Assembly (NCBI GenBank): GCA_900769815.1
Contig: CAAGID010000013.1
Coordinates: 1-40,812 of the forward strand
From: Clostridia bacterium
Lineage (GTDB): Bacteria; Bacillota; Clostridia; Christensenellales; QALW01
Direction: 5' to 3'
DNA: 40,812 nt
Positions 7,082 through 13,741 of this stretch are shown piece after piece (position 1 is the stretch's first letter; every line of letters starts with the position of its first letter). Made by a program: the position numbers and the translations under genes. The notes beneath the pieces are model-generated. The model made no database searches. It had not been told where the DNA came from and saw only the letters and a program-made list of their open reading frames with translations.

Positions 7082-8032
7082 ATGGAGCAGAAAATGATTT
7101 CCCAGCTCAAATCCGGTGACGGTTTTGAAGGCTTCCTTTTAATTAAAAGCTTTACGGTAAAAACAGGTTCAACAGGCAAAAATTACGTTGACCTTGCTCT
7201 TGCTGACGAAAAAGGCGAAATAAACGGCAAGATATGGAACTTTAACGAAGACCAATTTAGAGGCTACAAGCCTCATATTTTAGTTAAAGTACGGGGTAAC
7301 GTAGTTGAATGGAATAATTCATTGCAGTTAAGGATTGAAAAAATCCGTCTGGCAACTGATGAGGACCCTGTTTCAATTAACGATTTTGTTCCTTCGGCAC
7401 CTAAAAATCCCGACGATATGTTTAACGTTATTATCTCTTATATTCAGAGAATCCGTAAAACCGATTTAAGGGATATGGTTACCTATATGATTAAGGAACG
7501 CAGGGAAAAGCTTATGTACTACCCTGCCGCACAGACCTTCCATCACTCCGTTCGTGGCGGACTTTTATATCACATAACCACTATGCTTGCTGCCGCCGAT
7601 GCTCTGGCTAAGGTTTATACCGAGCTTGATACCGACTGGCTTTTTGCAGGCGTAATCGCACACGACGTTGAAAAAACTGAGGAAATGGCGGCTTCTGATT
7701 TAGGTCTTGTTACCGATTATACGATGAAGGGGCTTTTATTAGGTCATCTTGTTCAAGGTCCGTTGCTTGTCCAGGAGGCAGGCAAGGCAGTTTGTGCCGC
7801 TGAAGAAACTATAATTTTATTACAGCATATGCTTCTTTCACATCACTATGAGCCTGAATATGGTTCTCCTAAGCGTCCTATGTTCCCCGAAGCCGAAATT
7901 TTACATTATCTTGACACCATTGATGCAAGAATGTACGACTTCCGCAAGGCTCTTGCAGAGGTTGAGGAAGGCGGTTTCTCAGATAAACAATACGTTCTTG
8001 ATAACCGCAGAGTGTACAAAAAGAAATCATAA
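7082..8032 (+). CDS. yhaM: 3'-5' exoribonuclease, YhaM-like (OB-fold plus HD domain)
   Basis: The called product is 316 residues, the usual YhaM length. An N-terminal OB-fold (about 10-85, with KNYVDLALADEKGEINGKIW) binds nucleic acid. The C-terminal HD phosphohydrolase domain shows FHHSVRGGLLYHI, IAHDVEK and LLQHMLLSHH, giving the H...HD...H metal ligands. YhaM trims RNA and single-stranded DNA 3' ends in Firmicutes. The ATG at 7082 has AAGGTGG six bases upstream; an in-frame GTG nine bases earlier lies inside that site and is rejected. Transcription ends at the hairpin at 8040, which also serves the next gene. Confidence 0.9.
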   Translation: MEQKMISQLKSGDGFEGFLLIKSFTVKTGSTGKNYVDLALADEKGEINGKIWNFNEDQFRGYKPHILVKVRGNVVEWNNSLQLRIEKIRLATDEDPVSINDFVPSAPKNPDDMFNVIISYIQRIRKTDLRDMVTYMIKERREKLMYYPAAQTFHHSVRGGLLYHITTMLAAADALAKVYTELDTDWLFAGVIAHDVEKTEEMAASDLGLVTDYTMKGLLLGHLVQGPLLVQEAGKAVCAAEETIILLQHMLLSHHYEPEYGSPKRPMFPEAEILHYLDTIDARMYDFRKALAEVEEGGFSDKQYVLDNRRVYKKKS

Positions 8033-8039
8033 AATAAAG

Positions 8040-8074
8040 CCCCCTTGAATAGTTTTATTCAAGGGGGTTATTTT
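8040..8074 (+). terminator. yhaM terminator whose 3' arm is the ribosome binding site of the next gene
   Basis: A perfect 12-bp stem, CCCCCTTGAATA with TATTCAAGGGGG, encloses a GTTT loop and is followed by TTATTTT. AAGGGGG of the 3' arm lies seven bases before the DUF2508 ATG at 8075, so the same bases act as terminator stem and as ribosome binding site. Confidence 0.8.
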
Positions 8075-8257
8075 ATGGAAAACGAAATTGAATCAGCCTA
8101 CAAGGAATGGCAACAAGCAATAAATATATTTAATAATGCAGTTGAAAAGGAAGAAGTTGATTATGCAATATATAACCTTGAAGCCAAACGAAAGCAATAT
8201 ATTTTGCTTCTTAATAAAATAAAAAAGGAAAATGAAGAACGTTTTGACTTTGAATAG
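8075..8257 (+). CDS. DUF2508 (YaaL-like) family protein
   Basis: A 60-residue, all-helical, charged protein. The segments AYKEWQQAINIFNNA and VDYAIYNLEAKRKQYILLL match the DUF2508 pattern (helix, then VDYAIYxLEAxxxxYxxLL). In many Firmicutes such genes lie near recR and bofA; here it follows yhaM. No membrane segment or catalytic residues are evident, and the function of the family is unknown. The start at 8075 is fixed by AAGGGGG within the upstream hairpin; an upstream in-frame start would lie inside that hairpin. Confidence 0.8.
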   Translation: MENEIESAYKEWQQAINIFNNAVEKEEVDYAIYNLEAKRKQYILLLNKIKKENEERFDFE

Positions 8258-8259
8258 TA

Positions 8260-8288
8260 CATAAAATCCTGCAAAGTGCAGGATTTTA
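8260..8288 (+). terminator. Terminator after the DUF2508 gene
   Basis: ATAAAATCCTGCA pairs with TGCAGGATTTTAT around a short AAG loop; GTTTTAATTT follows. Confidence 0.65.
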
Positions 8289-8318
8289 TGTTTTAATTTG
8301 AGAGTATCTATACACTCC

Positions 8319-8447
8319 CCCGAAGTACGACAAAACTTGCAAGACAAGGCACGGAAGGGTAAAAGCTAATGAGCTTACAAAGCGGTAAGTGATTGAGCTT
8401 TTATCCCTTTCGTAACACAGTATTGCGAGGAATTGTCAGTGCTTCGG
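8319..8447 (+). repeat. Copy C of dispersed hairpin element
   Basis: Lies between the convergent DUF2508 and Cys-rich genes. Its core is TAATGAG-CTTAC-AAAGCG-GTAAG-TGATTGA (8366-8394). The outer arms are GGGTAAAAGC (8357-8366) and GCTTTTATCCC (8397-8407), which pair. The ends CCGAAGTACGACAA and TTGTCAGTGCTTCGG are inverted repeats. The sequence differs from copies A and B, but the fold is the same. Confidence 0.7.
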
Positions 8448-8449
8448 AA

Positions 8450-8680
8450 TTAGCAACCGCAGTCGTTACCGCAGTTATTACCATTACCACCGCAACCGCA
8501 GCAGCAAAGAAGAAGGATTAAGATAATAATCCAGCAGCAGTTATCGCCGCCGAAGCCGCCGTTTGAGCCACAACCGCCACCGCAAGAGTTACCGCCGCAG
8601 CAGAAGAGGATAATCAGTAAAATGATAATCCATGTACAATCGTTGCAACCGCAGTCATTTGAAGAAAAGAATTTACCCAT
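8450..8680 (-). CDS. Cys/Gly-rich hydrophobic microprotein (chorion-like)
   Basis: A 76-residue protein built from two near-repeats: a very hydrophobic stretch (WIIILLIILFCC, about 17-28, and WIIILILLLCCC, about 49-60), each followed by a Gly/Asn/Cys spacer. Cys makes up roughly a fifth of it. It resembles small high-cysteine, chorion-like proteins annotated in clostridia, which have no proven role. A spore-coat or membrane-surface role is inference, supported by a sigma-K-like promoter. It has a good ribosome binding site (AAAGGAG). It is divergent from a similar gene at 8814. Confidence 0.7.
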   Translation of the reverse strand: MGKFFSSNDCGCNDCTWIIILLIILFCCGGNSCGGGCGSNGGFGGDNCCWIIILILLLCCCGCGGNGNNCGNDCGC

Positions 8681-8709
8681 AATATATACTCCTTTATAAA
8701 GAAATTAGC

Positions 8710-8724
8710 GTAAGCATTGCTTAC
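8710..8724. promoter_or_regulatory. 15-bp palindrome between the Cys-rich gene pair
   Basis: GTAAGCA-T-TGCTTAC is perfectly symmetric. It lies between the candidate promoter and the start of the minus-strand gene, a position suited to an operator or a leader hairpin. The binding factor is unknown. Confidence 0.4.
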
Positions 8725-8728
8725 AGTT

Positions 8729-8756
8729 TATATTATGAAATCTTTAAAAAAAGTGT
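8729..8756 (-). promoter_or_regulatory. Candidate sigma-K-type sporulation promoter
   Basis: On the minus strand AC (8756-8755), a 17-bp gap and CATAATATA (8737-8729) fit the Bacillus sigma-K consensus AC-N16/17-CATANNNTA. Such short motifs occur by chance in AT-rich DNA. Confidence 0.4.
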
Positions 8757-8813
8757 TACTTCAATAAAATTCTACATATATTTTAAAGAAATCAAAATTA
8801 AAGGAGTTTTTTT

Positions 8814-9029
8814 ATGTGTAATAATCTCTTTTCCACTAACGATAACGGATTATTTATTATCGTACTTTTACTTATTCTAAATAACAACACCTGCAATAAT
8901 AACGATTTATGGTTTATCGTGCTTTTAGTACTGTTATTATGTAACAATAACGGATGTATTGATTCTTGCGGATGCAACAGCTGTAATAATTGTAATACTT
9001 GTAATAATTGCAACACTTGTAATTGCTAA
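8814..9029 (+). CDS. Cys/Asn-rich hydrophobic microprotein, partner of the minus-strand gene
   Basis: A 71-residue protein with the same plan as its divergent neighbour: two hydrophobic stretches (LFIIVLLLIL, about 13-22, and LWFIVLLVLLL, about 32-42) separated by Asn-rich linkers, then a Cys/Asn tail made of CNxCN repeats (about 47-71). The neighbour uses Gly where this one uses Asn. The ribosome binding site AAAGGAG is strong. The two look like old paralogues arranged head to head. A structural role on spores or the envelope is possible but not shown. Confidence 0.7.
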   Translation: MCNNLFSTNDNGLFIIVLLLILNNNTCNNNDLWFIVLLVLLLCNNNGCIDSCGCNSCNNCNTCNNCNTCNC

Positions 9030-9035
9030 AAAAAC

Positions 9036-9062
9036 AGCTCCCTCTCAAAAAGGGAGCTATAA
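9036..9062 (+). terminator. Terminator after the Cys/Asn-rich gene
   Basis: AGCTCCCT pairs with AGGGAGCT; the tail ATAATT is only moderately T-rich. Confidence 0.55.
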
Positions 9063-9084
9063 TTATATAAAAGGGGTCTTATAC

Positions 9085-9308
9085 AGAATGGAATAAAATT
9101 CACAGTACAAGGCGTGGCGTTCTGAACGCGAAGGCGTTGGGGTCCCCGAAATGCAGTATTGCATTTTGGGGAAAAGGAAGCACAGCGAAGCCAAACAGGT
9201 TTTACACAATTTTTTGTGTAAAACCGCAAAGCGTAGCTTGTGCTGACGTGGTAAATGACTGAGTGATTATACCGCCTGTAACACGCAGTTGCGAGGAATT
9301 GTCGTGCT
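9085..9308 (+). repeat. Copy D of dispersed hairpin element, with apical insert
   Basis: Lies between the convergent Cys/Asn-rich gene and trxB. The core half GTAAATGACTGAG is at 9251, and the right end GAGGAATTGTCGTGCTCGC matches copy C. The apical loop holds the structured insert (about 9136-9250) shared with copy B. The outer arms are less clear than in other copies, so the left boundary is approximate. Confidence 0.6.
9136..9250 (+). other. Structured insert in the apical loop of copy D
   Basis: Closely similar to 4238-4356. The helix 9198-9225 (GGTTTTACACAA with TTGTGTAAAACC) is perfect here where copy B has a mismatch, and AAATGCA/TGCATTT is extended. Differences between the copies tend to keep or improve pairing. 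Confidence 0.55.
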
Positions 9309-9313
9309 CGCAA

Positions 9314-10219
9314 TTAAAGCGTGTCAATATATTTGCATGCCTGCACGGCACTATAAGCCCCATCTGCAGTTGCAGTAGTAATCTGGCGTAAAGTCTTGCT
9401 TCTGCAATCGCCGGCAACGAAGATGCCTTCTGTTTTAGTTAAGCAGGTTTCGTCAGAGTCAACATAGCCCCATTCATTTATATCAACAAAATCCTTAAAG
9501 GGCGTATTGTCAGGCTCAAGACCGATGGCAACAAACATACCTTCAACGGTTAAATCAATCTTTTCGCCGTCTTTATTTAAGATGATGCCTGAAAATTCCT
9601 CGGTATCCTTAACAGAATCAACAGTTGCACCTAAAATAACTTCAATATTATGACGCTTTTCAATAATATCTTGAAGCTTCTTTTCGCCCGTTAAGTAAGG
9701 AAGATTCTGAACGATTATAACCTTTTTACTTGTTTCTGAAAGAAGAATTGCCTCTTGCAACGCGGAGTTTCCGCCGCCGATTAAAGCAACGGTTTTATCC
9801 TTATAAAATGCACCGTCGCATACGGCACAGAAAGAAATTCCTTCGCCTAAAAACTTTTCTTCATTAGGAACATTTAAATGGCGGTGCTTTGCACCTACTG
9901 CGATAATCAAGGCTTTGCCGGAAAACTCATTGCCGTCCTCGGTAATAACTGTTTTAATACCGTTTTCGCATTTTACGGAAACAACGTTTTCAACCTCAAC
10001 GTCGGCTCCCTGACTTAATGCCTGCTCTACCATTTTATCGGCAAGCTCGGCTCCCGTTACCGTTTCAAAGCCGGGATAATTTTCTACCTTAGGCGAAAAT
10101 GCAATCTGACCGCCAAAGGCACCTTTGTCTAAAATAAGAACTGTTTTATTTGCTCGGCGCGCATATATTGCGGATGTTAAGCCTGCAGGGCCTGCGCCGA
10201 CTATTATAATATCATACAT
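9314..10219 (-). CDS. trxB: Thioredoxin-disulfide reductase
   Basis: This 301-residue flavoprotein has the FAD motif VGAGPAGL (7-14), the redox-active pair CAVC (131-134) followed by DGAF, the NADPH-binding VALIGGGNSALQEA, and a C-terminal FVAGDCR FAD motif. It reduces thioredoxin-like proteins with NADPH in the cytoplasm. It lies next to the NrdD gene that carries a fused redoxin domain, so it could supply electrons to that domain; this is inference. The start ATG follows AAAGAGGTAATAAAACT. Confidence 0.93.
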   Translation of the reverse strand: MYDIIIVGAGPAGLTSAIYARRANKTVLILDKGAFGGQIAFSPKVENYPGFETVTGAELADKMVEQALSQGADVEVENVVSVKCENGIKTVITEDGNEFSGKALIIAVGAKHRHLNVPNEEKFLGEGISFCAVCDGAFYKDKTVALIGGGNSALQEAILLSETSKKVIIVQNLPYLTGEKKLQDIIEKRHNIEVILGATVDSVKDTEEFSGIILNKDGEKIDLTVEGMFVAIGLEPDNTPFKDFVDINEWGYVDSDETCLTKTEGIFVAGDCRSKTLRQITTATADGAYSAVQACKYIDTL

Positions 10220-10251
10220 AGTTTTATTACCTCTTTATATACATTACATTA

Positions 10252-10350
10252 AGGGTGGCAAGAAGACGTACAAGCTAAGGCGCAATGGTGTTGAAAACGA
10301 GGGCGCTTACAAAGATGTAAGTAACCGAGTTTTAATACCCATTGCAACAT
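10252..10350 (+). repeat. Copy E of dispersed hairpin element
   Basis: Located between trxB and nrdD. Core GAGGGCG-CTTAC-AAAGAT-GTAAG-TAACCGA (10300-10328). Outer arms GCAATGG...GAAAAC and GTTTTAATACCCATTGC pair. The inner stem is CTTAC/GTAAG here instead of TTTAC/GTAAA, a compensatory change. Confidence 0.7.
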
Positions 10351-10355
10351 AGGAA

Positions 10356-10390
10356 ATAAAAGCCTGCAAATTTCTTTGTAGGCTTTTATG
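10356..10390 (-). terminator. Terminator after nrdD
   Basis: TAAAAGCCTGCAAA pairs with TTTGTAGGCTTTTA; it lies 26 bases beyond the nrdD stop and is near-symmetric, so it may work on both strands. Confidence 0.6.
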
Positions 10391-10415
10391 TTTGTGCGGT
10401 TTATTGACGCCCGCA

Positions 10416-12782
10416 TTATTTGTTAATAAACTGCTTAATCTCAGCCACCATAGTATACTTAGTAACTGCACCATTTTCAACAACAACCAAAGTAGGTGCC
10501 TGCTTAATGCCTAAAGACTGTGTAAGTTCAACATTCTCGTGGGCATAAACCTTGGTATAGCCGATATTTGCCTTTGTTAAAAGGGTTTCTGCTATCTTAC
10601 AGTTGGGGCAGGTTGCTGAAGCAAAGAGGTAAACACCGTCTGCAAGTGCAGCTTCTTTTTCTTCACAGCAACAACAAGCTTCTTCCTGTTTAGGACCTTC
10701 GTGGGTAAGAACTGAGGTTGCAATATTATAGGTCTTTCTTTCCTTATATTCCTGACTCTTACCGTCGTTCCAGTTCTTAACGGGACGGTAGTAGCCCGTA
10801 ATACGGCTGTAAACCTCAGTTTCCGCGCCGCAGATGGGGCAGGTAAACTGCTCGCCTGAAATATAGCCGTGCTCACGGCATACTGAATAGGTAGGCGAAA
10901 GTGTATAGTAAGGAAGTCTGTAATTTTCAGCAATCTTTCTGATAATGTTTGCGGCAGCCTTCCAATCGGGAAGCTTTTCGCCTAAGAATGCGTGGAATAC
11001 TGTACCCGATGTATAAAGGGTCTGTAATTCATCCTGAATATCAAGAGCGGTAAAGATATCGTCTGTATAGCCAACGGGAAGGTGTGATGAGTTAGTGTAG
11101 TAAGGTGTTTCAGCATCTGAAGCACAGATAATATCGGGATAGTGCTTTCTGTCGTGTTTTGCAAGACGGTATGAAGTTGACTCAGCAGGAGTTGCTTCAA
11201 GGTTATAAAGGTCACCGTACATTTCCTGGTAATCGGAAAGTCTTTCACGCATATGGTTAAGAACTTCCTTAGAGAATTCCTGTGTTTCCTTATGAGTCAT
11301 ATCCTTTTTAATCCACTTAGCGTTAAGGCCTGCTTCGTTCATACCAACAAGGCCGATTGTTGAGAAGTGGTTGTTAAAGGTGCCAAGATATCTCTTTGTA
11401 TAGGGATATAAGCCTTCCTCAAGAAGACGGGTAATAACCGTTCTCTTAACCTTAAGTGAACGTGCTGAAATATCCATCATATGGTCAAGACGCTTGAAGA
11501 AATCTTCCTTATCCTTTGCAAGGTAAGCGATTCTGGGAATGTTAATTGTTACAACGCCAACTGAACCTGTTGATTCGCCGCTACCGAAGAAACCGCCTGA
11601 CTTCTTACGAAGTTCACGAAGGTCAAGACGAAGTCTGCAGCACATTGAACGAACGTCGGAAGGCTCCATATCGGAGTTAATGTAGTTGGAGAAGTAAGGT
11701 GTGCCGTACTTGGCGGTCATTTCAAACAAAAGCTTATTGTTTTCAGTTTCTGACCAATCAAAGTTTCTTGTAATTGAGTATGTGGGAATGGGGTACTGGA
11801 AGCCTCTGCCGTTAGCATCGCCTTCAACCATAATTTCGATAAAGGCTTTGTTTACCATATCCATTTCTTTTTTACAATCTTTATACTTGAAATCCATTTC
11901 CTTACCGCCAACGATAGCGTTAAGCTCAGCAAGGTCAGCGGGAACTGTCCAGTCAAGCGTAATATTTGTAAAGGGTGACTGTGTACCCCAACGTGAAGGA
12001 GTATTTACACCGTAAATAAATGACTGGATGCACTGTTTAACTTCCTTATATGAAAGGTTATCAACCTTAACGAAGGGTGCAAGGTAAGTATCGAAGCTTG
12101 AGAATGCTTGTGCACCTGCCCATTCGTTCTGCATAATACCAAGGAAATTTACCATCTGGTTGCAAAGTGTTGAAAGGTGTGCAGCAGGTGCTGAAGTAAT
12201 CTTTCCGGGAACACCACCTAAGCCTTCCTGAATAAGCTGTTTTAATGACCAGCCTGCACAGTAGCCTGTAAGCATTGAAAGGTCGTGAATATGAATATCG
12301 GCATTTCTGTGTGCGTTGGCAATTTCGTCATCATAGATTTCCGAAAGCCAATAGTTAGCGGTAATTGCACCTGAGTTTGAAAGGATAAGTCCGCCTACTG
12401 AATAAGTAACGGTGGAGTTTTCCTTAACACGCCAGTCAGTAACCTTAACGTAGCTGTCAACAACGTCCTTATAGTCAAGGATAGTTGACTTCATATTTCT
12501 TAACTTCTCCCTCTGACGGCGGTAAAGAATGTATGCCTTTGCAACGTCTGCATAGCCTGCCTGAACAAGGACGGTTTCAACTGAGTCCTGAATATCCTCA
12601 ACCTGAACGATCTCGTCCTTGATTTTGGGCTCAAAATCAGAAGTAACCTTAAGTGCTAAGAAATCAACGATATTTTCTGTGGTCTGTTTTCCGCAGGCAT
12701 CAAAAGCCTGTGTGATAGCGTCAGATATTTTCTTAATATCAAAATCCACTACCTTGTTGTCACGCTTTAAAACTCTGAACAT
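10416..12782 (-). CDS. nrdD: Anaerobic ribonucleoside-triphosphate reductase with fused C-terminal glutaredoxin-like domain
   Basis: This 788-residue protein has an N-terminal ATP-cone (about 1-95), the ten-stranded catalytic barrel, and a Zn site near the end (C635, C648, C651; H638 nearby). The glycyl-radical motif is RITGYYRPVKNWNDG with Gly663. It reduces NTPs to dNTPs without oxygen. Unlike ordinary NrdD, about 90 residues follow: a run of four Cys (703-706) and a thioredoxin-fold domain (about 714-788) with CPNC (725-728) and the cis-Pro segment QAPTLVV. This suggests a built-in disulfide reductant in place of, or beside, formate; that is inference. It is co-transcribed 16 bases after nrdG. 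Confidence 0.93.
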   Translation of the reverse strand: MFRVLKRDNKVVDFDIKKISDAITQAFDACGKQTTENIVDFLALKVTSDFEPKIKDEIVQVEDIQDSVETVLVQAGYADVAKAYILYRRQREKLRNMKSTILDYKDVVDSYVKVTDWRVKENSTVTYSVGGLILSNSGAITANYWLSEIYDDEIANAHRNADIHIHDLSMLTGYCAGWSLKQLIQEGLGGVPGKITSAPAAHLSTLCNQMVNFLGIMQNEWAGAQAFSSFDTYLAPFVKVDNLSYKEVKQCIQSFIYGVNTPSRWGTQSPFTNITLDWTVPADLAELNAIVGGKEMDFKYKDCKKEMDMVNKAFIEIMVEGDANGRGFQYPIPTYSITRNFDWSETENNKLLFEMTAKYGTPYFSNYINSDMEPSDVRSMCCRLRLDLRELRKKSGGFFGSGESTGSVGVVTINIPRIAYLAKDKEDFFKRLDHMMDISARSLKVKRTVITRLLEEGLYPYTKRYLGTFNNHFSTIGLVGMNEAGLNAKWIKKDMTHKETQEFSKEVLNHMRERLSDYQEMYGDLYNLEATPAESTSYRLAKHDRKHYPDIICASDAETPYYTNSSHLPVGYTDDIFTALDIQDELQTLYTSGTVFHAFLGEKLPDWKAAANIIRKIAENYRLPYYTLSPTYSVCREHGYISGEQFTCPICGAETEVYSRITGYYRPVKNWNDGKSQEYKERKTYNIATSVLTHEGPKQEEACCCCEEKEAALADGVYLFASATCPNCKIAETLLTKANIGYTKVYAHENVELTQSLGIKQAPTLVVVENGAVTKYTMVAEIKQFINK

Positions 12783-12798
12783 AATATTTTCTCCCTTT

Positions 12799-13476
12799 CT
12801 ATTCTCCCCTGAGCTCTGCCCCGGGAACGTATTTTTTTACTTCTTCTAATATTTCAAGTATTTCATCCTTTGAAAAAGCCTCTCCGCCCTGTAATAAATT
12901 ACCCGAATCAACAAATTTCTGAATAAAATACTTATTTTCGCCTTTTAAGTGCTTGGCTATCTCAATAAAATCTTCTTTTTTATGGATGCCTTTTACTGCA
13001 GTTGTCCTGAATTCGTATTTTTTTCCGCTGTTCCTTATTATATCAATGCTTCTTTTAAAATTATCAACATCTATTTCGGAACCCGTTGCCAATGAATAAT
13101 TTTTAAAAGAAGATTTAACGTCCATCGCTATATAATCTATATAAGGTATGGCGGATTTTAATTTTTCAGGCATTGCACCGTTAGTATCAAGCTTTACTAA
13201 ATACCCCATCGCCTTAACTTTTTCTATAAAGTCAATTATATCGGGCTGTAATAAAGGCTCGCCCCCCGTAATACAAACCCCGTCTAAAATCCCCTTGCGT
13301 TTTTCTAAATAGGCTAAAACCTCAGCCTCTTTATTTTCGCTTTCTATTGGATTTTTAACAAGGGAACCGTTATGACAGAAGGGACACCTTAAATTGCAAC
13401 CGCCTGTAAAGATCGTGCAAGCCGTTTTTTCAGGAAAATCAAGCAGCGTAAGCTTCTGAAAACCTTGTATATTCAT
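12799..13476 (-). CDS. nrdG: Anaerobic ribonucleotide reductase activating radical-SAM enzyme
   Basis: This 225-residue radical SAM protein has C27-C31-C34 (GGCNLRCPFCHN) for the [4Fe-4S]-SAM cluster and the ITGGEPLL SAM motif. It matches the larger clostridial NrdG type, not the roughly 155-residue E. coli type. It would install the glycyl radical on Gly663 of NrdD. It is the first gene of the nrdG-nrdD operon. The ATG has no close Shine-Dalgarno (GAGG is 16 bases away), so translation initiation may be weak. A sigma-A promoter and NrdR-like boxes lie upstream. Confidence 0.92.
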   Translation of the reverse strand: MNIQGFQKLTLLDFPEKTACTIFTGGCNLRCPFCHNGSLVKNPIESENKEAEVLAYLEKRKGILDGVCITGGEPLLQPDIIDFIEKVKAMGYLVKLDTNGAMPEKLKSAIPYIDYIAMDVKSSFKNYSLATGSEIDVDNFKRSIDIIRNSGKKYEFRTTAVKGIHKKEDFIEIAKHLKGENKYFIQKFVDSGNLLQGGEAFSKDEILEILEEVKKYVPGAELRGE

Positions 13477-13514
13477 AACTTTTGCGCATATTCCTCATTA
13501 TTTATTGTGTGCAT

Positions 13515-13543
13515 AGTATAACACATTATTTTTGCCTTGTCAA
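13515..13543 (-). promoter_or_regulatory. Sigma-A promoter of nrdG-nrdD
   Basis: Minus-strand TTGACA (13543-13538), 17 bp, TATACT (13520-13515), about 39 bases before the nrdG ATG. Confidence 0.8.
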
Positions 13544-13551
13544 TAGGAAAA

Positions 13552-13567
13552 ACACAATATCTTGTGT
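13552..13567. promoter_or_regulatory. NrdR box 1 (candidate)
   Basis: ACACAATATCTTGTGT matches the NrdR box consensus ACACWATATATWGTGT at all but one or two positions. It sits just upstream of the nrdG -35 element. Confidence 0.7.
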
Positions 13568-13584
13568 TTTTTATAAAAAATTTT

Positions 13585-13600
13585 TTACAATATATTGTGG
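13585..13600. promoter_or_regulatory. NrdR box 2 (candidate)
   Basis: TTACAATATATTGTGG has the symmetric ACAATATATTGT centre. Its centre is 33 bp from that of box 1, close to three helical turns, as expected for paired NrdR sites. Confidence 0.6.
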
Positions 13601-13606
13601 TATGTA

Positions 13607-13639
13607 TATATGTTCATATGTCGTATATGAGCATATGTC
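13607..13639. promoter_or_regulatory. Direct repeat upstream of the NSS transporter promoter
   Basis: TATATGTTCATATGTC (13607-13622) and TATATGAGCATATGTC (13624-13639) match at 14 of 16 positions, 17 bp apart. They lie 40-72 bp before the -35 box of the transporter. Possible activator or repressor sites; factor unknown. Confidence 0.45.
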
Positions 13640-13678
13640 AGGCAAAACAAGGCTTTTTTAAAAAAATTCTACGAAAAC

Positions 13679-13707
13679 TTGACAACAAAAGGGCATTATT
13701 ATATAAT
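13679..13707 (+). promoter_or_regulatory. Consensus sigma-A promoter of the NSS transporter
   Basis: TTGACA (13679-13684), 17 bp, TATAAT (13702-13707): a perfect consensus match, 34 bases before the start codon. Confidence 0.85.
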
Positions 13708-13741
13708 GTTTATGTTTATTTTACATAAAGAGGTACTATAT

